Shown one piece after another: positions 22,602 to 35,660 of a DNA stretch of 64,000 nt. Source of the stretch: Orthonyx spaldingii (Eukaryota; Chordata; Aves; Passeriformes; Orthonychidae); the NCBI GenBank assembly GCA_013397795.1, contig VZTJ01006074.1:1155529-1219528 (forward strand). Reading direction: 5' to 3'. Position numbers and translations under genes: made by a program. Position 1 is the first letter of the stretch, and every line of letters starts with the position of its first letter. The notes below the pieces were generated by a model. It was not told where the DNA came from. It ran no database searches and was given only the letters and a program-made list of their open reading frames with translations.

Positions 22602-25600
22602 CATTCAGCATTGCATGAAAGGCCTCGGGAGAGAACACTTATTAGCTGTCCGGTTGGTACCAGCTGTTAGAACAGCAGGAAGCAGAAAAGTGTTCTAGCC
22701 TGAGTTCCTTTAGAAAGTCATCAGTAACCTCCTACTCAGTTGTGAAAATGGGAAATCAGATCAATGTCCTATCTTCTGAGAAAAAGGGAAGCTTCATGGA
22801 AATTTGTATAACAAACTTTGACTCAATCTGCACAGGTATGCAATGGACCATTTCCTCCACGGCTGTTTCCTTATTTGCCTAGGACTTGGCTGCTGCATAA
22901 ATATAACAATGCTGTGAGAGACCACATAGCTCCTCTTAACCACACATCCCCACGGCTCTGAGTGCTCTGGGGCCAACTGGAACTCTCTCCTGTTGATAAA
23001 ATGAGTGTTGGCATCAAAGCTGAGGTTTTCCTCCAGCTGGGAGGTGCTTCTCCTGGGACAGGGGAGTGCTCGGCAGAAAAGGATGCAGGTTTACGCTGAG
23101 TGCTCCTGAAAACTGAGCAATTAGTGATCCCAGTCCTCCCCACAGTGGCCCTGGAGCCAGGCCAACAGCATTAAGCAAGTGCTGTCCCTGCCCAAGCCAT
23201 GAGATGAGGTTTGCTGATGCAGCCTTGCTGCTTCTGCAGAGACATACCTCGGCCAGGCTCAGTAGTGCCCAGGTTCCAATTTAACAGCAAACATGCTGAA
23301 GGGCAAAACTGTGTGAGGGAGATGATTTCAACCCATTGTAAGCTCAGTCTTCTAATTACAGGGCTGTAAGAAAAGGTCAGATGCAAACAAATACAAACAC
23401 ATCTGTGGCCTAAATTGAATATCAGCTCTTTTTGCCCAGTTCTTCCACTCCAAAAGCTATTAAGGTTGGGGTCTCATCACTGGCAGTGTCACCACTTCCT
23501 GTGAAAGTTGCCCCATGTCTCAGTCCTTAGCAAGTTTAGAAGAGGTAATTGTCCATCTTCAGTGGCGTTCCCTGCTCCAGACAGTTTCCCTCACAGGTAA
23601 CTGAGAGCTGAGCAGTGCAGCATCCAAGCAGCTGCCTCTCTGCCTGTTTTCCACGTGATCTTTAGTTGCTTGTGGCTTTTGAGGAGAGGATGTTGGGAAA
23701 TTTGTGACACAGGCTTTGACATGTAGTCACAACTACCTACATGCACTGATCTTGAGCTCAGATTTGTGACTGTATGCTGAGTTTTTGCTATGCCAGACGG
23801 TGATGAGGAGAATGGAGATCCCTGCACACCTCATCTTTGTTTTATGTTGAATGTATGCAGATTTTCTTTTTGCATACAGCTCTGTCAGTCCCCTGAGTCA
23901 ACCAGAAGCCACCTCACAGTGGCTATTGCTGCACTGATGCTGCATTGACCAGCCCAGACAAGCAGCAGCCTGCCCTGGTTTAAGATCCACCCTACAGTGC
24001 TGGAGCTACACAATTGCTTGTGGGCTCAGAGTTAATGTAGAGCTTGGGTGCTTGTGCCTGCAAACAAAATCCGGGACAGCAGTAAGTAATAAATATTTGG
24101 GGATGATGACTTTTCAAGCCCAACATTCTCCTCAGACAGATCACTGACCTCTTGTTAGCCCGTCCCTGCAGGCACAGCTGGTACAGTGCGTGGTGCTGCA
24201 GTGCCGCCGCCTCTCCTGCTGCTGCTGCTGCAGGCTCTGGCTCTTCGGTCCTTGGAGCACTGCTCTCCCTGCTGGCTGGGATGCAGTGGGACTGTGCTGG
24301 GAACATGAGAGGGGTCCTGGGGCGAGATGGTCTCCTCACATACCAGAAATTCACAGAATCACCATCTCCCCATGCTCTTTCTAACACAAGATATTGTGAA
24401 TCTACTCACTTCTCACGGTGGAAATGGAAACCCAAATCATTTACCAAGAAATGTCTGAGGGGAATAAATACAGGCAATGCAGTGAATACAGATAGCAAAT
24501 ATAGCAGAATGGTTTTTTGTTTTCTTTCTACTATACTTCATGTTTTCAGCCTTCTCTGCCTATCTGCAGAGACTGGCTTTGTTCTGAAAGTCTTTTCACT
24601 CATACTGCACTCATTTACCACCCACAGATGCTGCCTGTTTATCCTCTTCTGCTGTTTTCATTGATCTAACATGAAAGTCACCTTGAACTGAAAGAACTTT
24701 GCCCTTGCTAGGTGTGCAAAGTATTAAAAAATATAAATACAAGCACACAAAATACAGGGACTAAGCAAGTTTTTGTAGGGATTGCTGTTACAGGAAGTCA
24801 TGGATACTGAATCTGAGTGGTCCATAAAAAAGCAAGATGCTCTTGGATTTAACAGATAGCTCATAGAATGGTGGGAGACTAGACATCAAAGCACGGTGTG
24901 TTATACCTTTCAGTATTTATCTTGGTCCTTTCTTCCTGAACAGAAGCATATTTTGGTATTTACTGACCTTTTTTTTTTTATTTACATCTTAATGGGTGAC
25001 ATGGGGTAATTTGCCTGTGGATAAATTATAAAAGGTATAGCATCAGAGACAAAGTCTTCCACAAGAAAATTCCTGCCAGGATTTACCATCAATCTTTATT
25101 TTATGCAGGTGCTTTACAGAAGAAGGAAACTCAGACCCTTCCTTGACAAACAGGAGGCAGCACTTCAGCTTAACAGCTTGGTATTGAGTGCCTAAATATA
25201 TTTTGCACATGAATTTAAAAACATGCTTCCAGACAATTACATTGTGAGTATGCCTGCAGGGCTGGCAGCTGAGTGTTGGCCTGTTTGTTCCCTTAATTAA
25301 ATATATGGCTAAATGCAGTCAGCCACGTTAGCTCTGGCAGGGATGAGCAATGCTGTGCTTGCTGATCCTTTCAGTTCTGCCAGCCCTTGTGGTCAGAGAG
25401 CAGCTACACTCTGTCACTGTGTGTTTTCAGCCTGAGCACAAAAGCTACACAGACTTTCTTCATGTCCTCCAGGAAAAAAATTAATTTTCTTTGCCTCTTC
25501 TTTCTCATTTTCTTACCCTGGAATCTTTAGCACAATTCTGGCTGCAAGAGGAGAAGGAGATTGCAGGTTTTAACTCCACAGGGGGTTACATTGGAAAGCT

Positions 25601-27198
25601 TAAGGGGATGTGCTTTTTAATTGGGACAAAACAGCATTTCCTATAGTTGGTGGGAATTTTGGGAATCCTTTTTCTCATAAATGTATGACATTTTGTGCAG
25701 GGCGTCTGATCCACCAAGAGGAACTTTCCTAGTGACAAACTGGCTGCTGACTAGTAGCTTCTGGTCCTTTTTTCTCCCTTTTCCAAGCCTACCCACTTTG
25801 TATTGCTTTAAGAGATCAATACAACCACATGACCAGTCTGACCAGTTTGGACCATTACCTGTACAACTGGGCTGCAAAAGCCTGGAAGTTCATAGCATGC
25901 CAAAGCACCGAACACAATATCCTTCACCTCCCACCAGCGACCGAAACTTTTGTTCCTGTATGATTGTGACCTTGTCTGTATGTGGTTTGCAGGTGCTTTG
26001 GCAAACACTTTTTAACTTCAAAGAAGTCAGGGAGAAGCTGAGAGGACAAGGCCACTCCTGCACAGAAACCAGTAAAGACAGATCCCAGAATATTTATGCA
26101 GTGACTCTGGCAAAGTAGGTAATAATAAAGAAAGTTTTATTATACATGCACATCTATTGCTGTTCAACACTTTTTTTTCTTGAATTAAACTACCAGCATT
26201 TCTACAAGGGCTTTGAATTTCTTACAGCTGTGTAATGCTGAGCTCAGTGGCACTGCCCTTTTGATCTTCCCAGCAGAGGCCCCAGATAACTGTCAGGGCT
26301 TGTTGTTACAGGAACTCTGGACACCAATGTATGTGACTTCAGTTAATTCACCTGGTACTTACAACTGTACAATACTTATAAAATGTGTCTCATTGGTGAC
26401 ATTCATGGGGTTTTATGAAATAAAATGTACCTTGAAATGTACAAAAATAAAGGTAGCCAAGTTTGTGGTAAGACCCATGCTTGACAATTTTCATCTGAAA
26501 GTTGAGATCTAAAATCAAGCACTTGGTGTGTGTCCAGGATACAGATTTAGCATCTAAGTGAATGGAGAGGAAGGAAAGTCCCATGATTCAGGATTTTAGA
26601 TATGATGCTCATGAATGCTGTAGCCACAAATATGTTTCCTGAGGAAGTCTAAATAAATCAAGAAATTTTAAAAATATCTCTATATATTCTTTTTCTTCAG
26701 ACCCACAGAATTGAAACAAACAGGATGAAGTCCAGCTGCCTAAACATCAGTCCTGTGCTATCTGACATGTCTAAGGGTCTCCAAGACATCTGGTTCAGGC
26801 TGGCATATATGACACAAGACTTATTAAAGACTCATTTTGTCTGGCTGCTAGATGCTGGGGGAGATAATCCACAGCACCTAAAATAGCACTGAGCCCCGTC
26901 AGTAAAGTCATTCCCTCTGGTGAGTACTGCAGGAGAGGCTTAGGTTTGTCCATTTATATCCATTACGATTTATATCTGCCTAATTACGTGAAGAGTGGAA
27001 GAAATAGTTTTGGCATTAGGAAACTGCAGAAAACAAAGGCAAATCTAGTGATACTAAGGCATGCCATTACAAAAAATCTAATTGAAAACATTTTCTGAGC
27101 TGCTACCCAGAAAGTCATCAAAAGAATAATTATCCAATCTGCAAGCTACATTGTGAATCATTCAAGTGTACTAATTAGTCATGAATGACATAACAGTA

Positions 27199-27490
27199 GG
27201 GGGGCAGTCTCTTCTACCAGGTAACAAAGGGCAGAATGAGAAGAAATGGCCTCAAACTGCACCAGGAGAGGTTCAGATTAGATATTAAGAAAAAACTTCT
27301 TCACTAAAACGATTGTCAGGTACAGAAACTGAAGCTGCCCAAGTTGTGGTGGAGTTGCCATCCTGGAGGTATTTAAAAGACATGCAGATGGGACACTTGG
27401 GGACATGGTTTAGTGTTGCCAGATTAATAGCTGGACTCAATGATCTTAGAGGTCTTTTCCAACCTAAATAATTCTAAAATTCTATGATTT
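27199..27490 (+). repeat. CR1 LINE 3' fragment, + orientation
   Basis: Contains the typical CR1 tail order: ggcctcaaactgcaccaggag, gatattaagaaaaaacttctt, ggtggagttgccatcctgga, gaggtcttttccaacc. It ends in the CR1 octamer-like terminus (attctaaaattctatg) at about 27470-27487. Confidence 0.92.
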
Positions 27491-29637
27491 TAAGAGGGGT
27501 TTGTTTGCAATTCTTTTTTTTTTGCCTTTCCTTTGCTCTTGAGGTGAGGTGATGGACAGGTTCCCTAGTGCCATTTACACCGAGACACAGCTGTACTTCC
27601 CAGCATCTGATTTTTTTTGTTGTGAATTGTATTAAACAGGACATATTCCACAGAGTGAACTCAAGTTTTCCTTTAAGCTAACACCCTCTACTGTTCACTC
27701 CTGCATATTGTCCATAAACAAAACAGCCACAATTAAAGTGACTACTGACTTAGGTGTGGTACAGCAAGTTCTAGAGTATTGTCCTAATGTTAGTTTTGTT
27801 ATTCATTGAAATGAGTGCAGCAGTATACATCTTCATGATTTATTTTTGAAAATAACTGTGATTCCTGCAGTGCCAAAACCAGCCTGATCACAATTTGATG
27901 TTGTTGAATGCTGGGGCTTTACTTTAGCAACCAGAAATTTCTGAAGTTGATTTTTCTCATTTTTTATGCTGTATTTTTGACATAGTTATGAAATTTGAAA
28001 GGAATTTCCTTGTGAATGATGATTGCTCACGTTTCAAAGTTTTGATTTTGGAGAACACAGCCCTCTTCTTTTCTGTATTTAAAGAGTCCATGTGAATGAG
28101 TTATCTGACTCAGAAGTGCTATGCAAACCAGACACCTAGCTTGCCTACCTGTGAATTACAGCCACAGGCCATTCACCAGCTGTTTCTATACTGATCAGTC
28201 CATGCTTTGAGGATAAGGACAAAGTAAATGACATACACCTAGAATTAAATATTATTTGTCACTCAAAGAAGGGTGCTAAAGCCAAAAGGACTCTTAGTTC
28301 TTCTCTGGAAAAGACAGCTACATGGCAATGGAAGGGGCAAAAGACACTGCAGAGCTCTCCTTTCCAGTGTCTTAGTAAGGTCAGTTTAAATCTCCTTATT
28401 TCTGCATAAAAACACCAAGCACATCATGCTTTCTAACAATCCCCACCTCCCTTGGCAAGGAAAGGGCTTAAGGATAAACTGTAGGAATACTGCATGCTTA
28501 GGTCATGAAACTTGTCCTTCAGGGCTATTCTTTGTATGTAAGGCAATAAATGGGAAGCTAATCTTAATGAATATATTCTGTCAAAACATTCCTTCCCCTC
28601 TAACCATTACCAGCATCAAATCAGCTACTATTTGTTGTGCTGTGCATGGGAAGGTGCAAGCATTGTTAAGTCTTATCAGCCACTTAGGATTTTAGCAGTA
28701 TTAATCTCATAAATTCTTCTGTCTTACTGGCAGCCTCTGAAGCTTTTCCCAAAAACTCTCTGGGTCTGTCTTTAGCCATCAGGAGAACCACTCAGAGTTT
28801 TCCCTGAGTTTCTTCTGTGCTGAAAAGAAGGCACCATTCCGGGAAATCCCTTTTCCCAATGGCAGCTGTGCTGCCATTTTTCATTTGACTTTCAAGTGAC
28901 ATCAGATTAGTTGCAATCTCTTTGCAAGCTGCTAATCCAGAGTGCTGCATTACAGTGCCTTGATGTCCCTCTGAATATGACATTAAGTTGACAAGAAACA
29001 GAATAGTGGTCATAGGTGCTACCGAGATATTGGTAAAGACACTCTGATACCCCTGCCTTGAGCCCCATAAAAATAGCTGTTACACCCCCAAGGCAATTCC
29101 ACAGGTCTGCTCGGGGCAAGAGGCAGAATGTGAGGCTGTTGAGGCTGTTCTGTCTTGTCCTGTCACTGCTCTTGGGCAGCTTGTTTGTTTAAGCAAAGTC
29201 TGTATACAGAATGTTCCCATTGGCAAGGATTTCCTGAGTCTTTGCCCTTGTTGTCTGTGGTTGTTTCCATTTCGTAAGACAACAGTTCCCACCTGTCCCA
29301 CACAGTGATATTTGTTCTTTAAAAGCGTTTCTTATTTCAGCATTTCACCTTTGCCTCGTCTAACTTGTGTGAGCTGGGGAACCACACTGGACTGCTCCTG
29401 CCCTGCTTTAATCTCTGGGGCACACAATGCCCTAGAAATACATTTAACAGTGCCAGATAAATGAAGATTCAGCAGAACTCTGCACTCTACTGAAATATTG
29501 AACTTTTGGTTACATTTTAAAATGCTTGCTTTTTATGGCTACTGTAACGTGAGTATTAGTGAGACATATCTTACACCCTGAGCCTTTTATACAGTAAATG
29601 GAATAAAGGGTGTTGGCTAAAATAACTCCAAGGCAAA

Positions 29638-29702
29638 TCATAGAATCATAGAACGGCTTGGGTTGAAAGGGAGCTTACAGATCATCTAGTTCCAACCCCT
29701 AA
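29638..29702 (-). repeat. Short CR1 LINE 3' end
   Basis: Reversed CR1 terminus: two catagaat octamer-type units followed by cttgggttgaaagggagctt and gttccaacccct. Only about 65 bases remain, a severe 5' truncation. Confidence 0.88.
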
Positions 29703-30724
29703 AATGAAGTGGATAGGATTTTTTCTTCTCTTTACGCAGTTGTTGAGGTAAGTCGCCGCTATCTGCTAAGAGGTATTTGACTACTTGAACTGCTGTTGAA
29801 ATGAGGGTCAGAACATGGACACTTGGAGCTGTTAGCTCCCAGTAGCCCTCCTATACACTTTCTTTAGTTCTTTGATTTCTTTAGTTCTAAGTTTACCACT
29901 TGACACGGTGCTTACAGACAGCAGTTAGAGATCTATCACTCATCATTTGTCTCCTGTATCTCAGGACAGTCCATCACAGAGTCTGTGCAGGCAGTTGTTA
30001 GATCCAAGTAAAGATATTTCTGAGTTCATGAAAGAGACGTCTTTAATCTGTGATTAAACATTTGGCTGCAGACTGTCAGCCGAGTTTCCTCAGACTCATT
30101 AGTGAGGCCCAGCAATGGCAGTAGTTGCCGTCATACAGCCAAGGGGAAAGGCTTTTAAGCCCTAATTTATATTTCACATCAGTATCTCTCTTTCCTATGC
30201 TTGCTGCTAATGGATTGCCATTATGTGACTGGAAATGTCAATTTATTCTGTTTGGAGAAGCTGGGCTGTCTCCCTGTCAGCGCCTCAGGCCTGACTAGCA
30301 CTTTGCTGAAATTCCCCTAGAGACAGCAGGATAGTTTTATTTTCACTAAGAGATAGGATTGTCCTGAGAACCAGCATAACAAAATAAGTGCTGTTGTGTA
30401 TCCTTATTATCCGAAGTTAGCCACCTGGGAAACATTAACAAGGCTGCATTTGCAACTGTGTTTGTTTAAATAGAGCAGGTTGAAAATTCATGGGAGAATT
30501 CCACAGCTCCCTGATTGTAGTGTTTCTGCACGGCTCATGGAGCCTGTGTCTTCAGGCAGTTTCACTCACAGGAGATGACAAGTGAACTCACAGCCAGGCT
30601 AGCAGTCAGCAGGAATTTCCACACCTCTCCTCGACCAGGAGCCAGTGTCCCTGCTGACGGGTGACCATGTGCTCCCCATCCCTCGGGGCTCTCTTCTGAC
30701 AGAGAACGGGACGGGCGTCTGTGA

Positions 30725-30754
30725 AATGCTGCGTGACAAAATGCTGTGTGACAA
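30725..30754. repeat. 15-bp tandem duplication
   Basis: The units aatgctgcgtgacaa and aatgctgtgtgacaa are adjacent and differ at one base. Confidence 0.85.
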
Positions 30755-32023
30755 AACTGCTCGCTGGGGCAGCAGGTGAGAAGGCTCCTCCCCTATCCCT
30801 GCCCTGGTCTGCTTGATGCAAATGCCTCCATTTGCTGTGGTGGGAACACCAAGCAATGTCAGAGGGTTACCATTCATTCGTTGGATAGTTCAGCCTGTAC
30901 TGGCTTGCGTTGTGATTTTGCTTGGAAAAAGGACTGGCTTTAGGTGGATGTTAAGGCATTCCTGTATGTAACGAGGACCCAACCCTGTTACACCAAAACG
31001 TGTGGGATGATTTTCTTTGATTTCAAAGGGACACAACAGCTACTCTGCATTCACCATTTATTTGTACTCAAGCCAGGTAATAGCTCACTTATTTTGGTTG
31101 AAAAAAGAATAGCAGACTCCTGTCTTTCCCCCTTATTGTACCTCACCCCAGTTGTGCAGAGTAAGGTAAAATGAATAGAGCTCGTTCGCTTATAATTAGC
31201 ACAACATGGAGATTACAATGTAGAACACTAAACAGGTATTTGTGACCTTTTATCAGGACATCCCTGGCTCTAGTGGGGCTAGTTTATGAAAGCAGCTTGG
31301 CCATGTTCAGTTTTCTATGGTGGTCAGTTCCTTGCAGGATCAGGCTGTTCCACAACTCTGAAAATACATGTGACGTGGATTTCACATGCCTCATTTGGAT
31401 GTTTCTGTTCTTTGTTTCTGTTTATTTTGTCTTTTGAATCTTGTTGTCTTGCATTTGCATGTGTTAACTTCACAGTTTTGTTCAGGGGAGCTCCAGTTCC
31501 ACAGATCCTCTCCAAATCATAACTCACACTGTTCAAACGTGAATGGCTTTCTAAGGCAGATCTAATCAGCATTTCTCTTGGGAAGAAAAACAAATGAGCT
31601 TTTCTCAGGTTGGCAATTCAGTCCAATTATTTCACAGATCTTTGTTCATTTAATTCCTCTGAAGTGGAACCATCAGAAGAAACAGGGCAGAGCTACAGTG
31701 CAAACAGGAAATTATGATTTCTCAGTTTGAAGAAAATGAGATTTTATAACACATTCCTCTACTTATTTATTTATTTATTAAGCCTGATTCTTTTGTCATA
31801 TGTCCTGGCAGAGCTTTATTGCAGAGCACAGCAGTCTTGAGAGACCTATCAGAATAATGTCAGTGCCCTTAAAAACAGCTGTGTAGCCAAAGCCACAGGT
31901 ACTGTAAATAAGTTCAACTCCATTGATTACCAGGGACCTACCTATATCAGTTTAGAGCAACTGAGAACTTGCAGTTCACTGCAGTGAAAGGATGCTTTTT
32001 CAATCCTTGGAAAACATCATTAT

Positions 32024-32410
32024 ATAGAATCATAGAATATCCTGAGCTGGAAGGGACCCACAAAGCTCACTGAAGTCCAGCTCCTGGCCCTGCACAGGAC
32101 AGTGCCAAGAATCACTCCATGTGCCTGAGAGCTTTGTTCAAATGCTTCTCGAACTCTGTCAGGCTTGGTGCTGTGACCACTTCCCTGGGGAGCCTGTTCC
32201 AGTGCCCAACCACCCTCTGAGTGAATAATCTTTTCCTAATATCCAACCCAAACCTCCTCTGACACAATTTCAGGCCATTGCTTTGGGTCTTGTCAGTGGT
32301 CACCAGAGAGAAAAGATCAGTGCCTGCCCTCTGCTTCCCCTCATGAGGAAGTTGTGGACTGAGATGAGGTCTCCACTCTATTTCCTCTTCTCTAGGCTGA
32401 AACATATGCC
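32024..32410 (-). repeat. CR1 LINE 3' fragment with ORF remnant
   Basis: Reversed CR1 copy starting with agaatcatagaatatcctg. On the minus strand it retains about 100 codons of the CR1 reverse-transcriptase ORF C-terminus (for example RRFGLDIRKRLFTQRVVGHW, then NRLPREVVTAPSLTEFEKHL), apparently still open. It is not an independent gene. Confidence 0.92.
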
Positions 32411-32859
32411 TAATGACGTATGTTATCATTAATTACCTGAGAGATTCAGAAGAAGACTTCTAGCAATGACACTAAGCACTTCTTTTTGACAACAAAAGTT
32501 GATTATGTGTAGAACTTTGGCTATTGACGATCTTCCCTGCAGTGTCTGGCTCTCTCCGTGTTTTGCTCTGTGAGGTGTGCTGCCTCAGCTGACTGAACAA
32601 CCAGGGTTTATGCTCACATGGCTCATGACAGGAACTGGCCTCAAGATGTGGAAGGACAGCTCTGACACAATGCCTGCTTCCAGCTCAGAGCCTGGCTTGG
32701 CTCAGTGAAATCAGTAAAACTGAACTCCCGGGCAGTGCTCTGAGCCCAGGCCAGCAGAGAGCGGGACAGATTTACAGAACAGGTCACAGTCTAGCTGGCT
32801 TTATACTCTTTTCAGATCTACTTTTTGCCTCATGGATGAGACATTCTTCAAAATGCCCT

Positions 32860-33115
32860 CCTGCTGCTGGATGAAGGAGGACACTGCAGTGTAATCTTCC
32901 AGTAAGTGATTCATGAACAGCCTGTGGGAAGGAGTCACACTGGAGAAGTTTGTGGACAACTGTCTCCTGTAGGAAATACCCCATGTTGGAGCAGGGGTGG
33001 ATGAAAGATGGAAGAAGCAGCAGAGGCAACACATGATAAACTGATCACAGCCCACATTCCCTGTGCCACTCACATGGGCACCTGATGTCCAGCCTGAGTC
33101 AACCCCCAACAGCTG
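32860..33115 (+). repeat. Degraded avian LTR fragment (copy 1)
   Basis: Contains cctgtgggaaggagtcacac, tggagaagtttgtggacaac, a gaagcagcagaggcaacaca segment, and an end resembling gatgtccagcctgagtcaac. I recognise these as parts of an avian endogenous-retrovirus-type LTR family, with the middle portion deleted. No viral gene is present. Confidence 0.6.
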
Positions 33116-35019
33116 GAGACAGTGCAGGAACTCCAGATTTTCCTTTTCTTACTAACTATAATTTCCAGGCACACACTATCATGGGTGCTTTGCTTAATTG
33201 CAGACATTGTGGAACAAAATATTTAATTTGCATATGACTGAAAAATACTTTGTTGAAATTAGACATGGTTGTGTTTTAAAGAAGTGTCTATCTACCAATA
33301 ACTTCAGGCCACTGAGATAAATCATCAGTAGTGCCTTGATGAACACAATAATTTTGATGGATGATATCCTGCAGCTGTCAGCAGGTTCAACCTACTTGTT
33401 GATGGTTCTCAGGGGACTGGCTTAATGATTGTACAAATGAAGCAACAACTAAACTTGGAAAAGAAAATTTCATGGAAATTATGAAAATTTTGGAAAGAAG
33501 CAATATTTGTTCCCTGGGTAAGCATGTTTTAATTTATACCTAACAATTCAGAAATTTGAAAAGGAAAACAGTATTTATTTTTTTCCTGTAATCTTCAATT
33601 CCTAGGCAACTGTTTTTGAGGTACTGTGAAGATATATTACAACTTTAACACAGTCTTTTCTCTAAAATTTCTTACACCAGTACCACTGAATGCAATGACA
33701 GGCTTTGGAAAGTGATGCCATTCTGGATGTGGACATTCACTTTTGTTGATTTGGCCTGATCCCATTACTGTCCAGATCTGGGACCTTCTGGAAATCTCCA
33801 CAGCTTTTTCCTGGGTTCCATTCACAGACTTCCTTCATGTAGCAACCAGAACATGAGGGCAAGGTGTACAACTCAACCTTGTCTAAGCAGGAAGCCAGGA
33901 CCTGCAAGGGGCTGTGTCTACATGGAACACCTGGGAAGTGCAACCAGTGCTTGAGCCTTTGGAGGGACAACAGCAACCTGGCATTTGGTGCACACCTGGC
34001 TGGCTAGCTCCAGTACCAGTGCTGCCAAAATGCTGCCTGGAGTATTCCTGAGGGGTCAGTCCAGCAGGAAAGGACATGAGAAAAGATGCTCTTCAAATGC
34101 TTTCTGCCTTTCTGCCTAGGGTTTCTATTCTGCTCCTCAAAACCCCTGTTATTCTGAAGGCTGACGTGACAGCTATAGGAGACAGACACCTTGAATTTCT
34201 GTTGGGGTTTTCAGAGTTTTAGCCATGGTCTTTTCCTCTCCTCAGTCCTTGTTGTGTGATGTGGTTCATCTTTCCTATGGAAAATAACCCAAGCACTTAG
34301 AATGCATTTCTGATGTCCTGTTGTGCTCAATCTAGCTCAATTGACATGCAGCAAAGTGCAGCAGCCTTTCAGTTAGGAATGACATGGCTTTTGCTGACAT
34401 TTCCCAGCTGAAGAATCATTTCATGAATCATACACACTCTTTGCTTCCAGCTCTTCTGAACCCTGTGAAAAGCAGAATCAGAACCGAGCAGGTGGAATTC
34501 GGGGGAATGCGAAAATCCTCGAGGGAGCTTCAGCACGGGAAAATGAAGGTCAGCACCCTCAAGGAGGTCAGGGAGCGAGGGCCAGAGCGCTGAAGAAGAA
34601 ACCTATTCACCGGTACCCCGAGCAGAAGCGCCTCTCACGATGGAGAGCGTGTGGGGTGCTATCCTCTCGCGGTCCCCCTCGGGCAGGACGCAGACGGGAC
34701 GGCGGGGCAGAGGCCCGGCAAATCCACTCCCCGACGGCAGCCGAGGGGGACGCGTTCCCAGCTGCCAGCGGCACGTCCCCGCCCGCCTTCCTGAGCGTCC
34801 CCGCCGCCTCCGGGCCCTCCGCCGGCGGCAGACGAAGGCGCCGCGGGCGCTGTGAGCGAGAGGAGGGCGGCGCGGCGCCGGCTCTCCCTGCCGGCCCCGA
34901 GCTCTCCTCCCGAGCATCCCCGCTCCGCCGGGGCTCTCCCGGCGGCTCGGGCGCAGCAGGGGCGGATGGCGCTGCCGGACCCTGCCCGGCGCGGCCCGGG
35001 GGCGCTGGGGCCGCGACCC

Positions 35020-35471
35020 NNNNNNNNNNNNNNNNNNNNNNNNNNNNNNNNNNNNNNNNNNNNNNNNNNNNNNNNNNNNNNNNNNNNNNNNNNNNNNNNN
35101 NNNNNNNNNNNNNNNNNNNNNNNNNNNNNNNNNNNNNNNNNNNNNNNNNNNNNNNNNNNNNNNNNNNNNNNNNNNNNNNNNNNNNNNNNNNNNNNNNNNN
35201 NNNNNNNNNNNNNNNNNNNNNNNNNNNNNNNNNNNNNNNNNNNNNNNNNNNNNNNNNNNNNNNNNNNNNNNNNNNNNNNNNNNNNNNNNNNNNNNNNNNN
35301 NNNNNNNNNNNNNNNNNNNNNNNNNNNNNNNNNNNNNNNNNNNNNNNNNNNNNNNNNNNNNNNNNNNNNNNNNNNNNNNNNNNNNNNNNNNNNNNNNNNN
35401 NNNNNNNNNNNNNNNNNNNNNNNNNNNNNNNNNNNNNNNNNNNNNNNNNNNNNNNNNNNNNNNNNNNNNNN
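35020..35471. other. Assembly gap (452 N)
   Basis: All 452 bases are N. The gap lies inside the GC-rich island, which suggests loss of a GC-extreme segment during sequencing. The true length may differ. Confidence 0.99.
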
Positions 35472-35503
35472 GAACGCCCCGGGGCCGCGCGTCCCGGCAG
35501 GCG

Positions 35504-35529
35504 GACTGACGGACGGACGGACGGACGGA
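35504..35529. repeat. (GGAC)n microsatellite
   Basis: About five to six ggac units in the CpG island, just right of the gap. Confidence 0.9.
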
Positions 35530-35660
35530 GCGCCAGAATTCGGATGCTGCGAAGGAAAGCGTGGGCAGGCGAGTCTGAAGCTGGAGGCAGTAAAGCCTCC
35601 CTTTCTGTCATGCCCGTGAGAGTGGCATCATGCCCTGCATCAGACTTCGCTTCCAAGTCC

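Larger units (their letters stand above)
19421..27198. other. Intergenic sequence, mostly unique
   Basis: No protein gene was recognised. Small items are an (AAAC)n run at 22502-22522, a GC-rich inverted repeat at 22577-22601, and a (CTG)5-like run near 24215-24235. The GC-richer patch at 22.8-24.3 kb opens several 90-to-170-codon frames with no protein character. Confidence 0.5.
34480..35660. promoter_or_regulatory. CpG island interrupted by assembly gap
   Basis: An abrupt change from AT-rich intergenic DNA to sequence dense in CG dinucleotides and G/C runs. It is clearest from 34600 to the gap at 35020 and from 35472 to about 35560, then decays. CpG islands in vertebrates normally mark promoters or first exons. 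This one lies about 20 kb past the VWA3B polyadenylation signal and 9-10 kb before the CNGA3 start codon. It could be an upstream CNGA3 promoter, a lncRNA promoter, or the first exon of an unassembled GC-rich gene. Reading frames across it are unreliable because 452 bases are unknown. Confidence 0.7.

Noticed and set aside
24152..24664. 170-codon + frame and 131-codon minus frame
   Set aside because: GC-richer patch with a CTG run. The translations show no domain, and the two frames overlap each other.
25681..26118. 145-codon + frame
   Set aside because: No domain, no splice or promoter support, and composition like the surrounding intergenic DNA.
32112..32429. 105-codon minus-strand frame as a gene
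   Set aside because: Remnant of a CR1 ORF, as at 11.9 kb.
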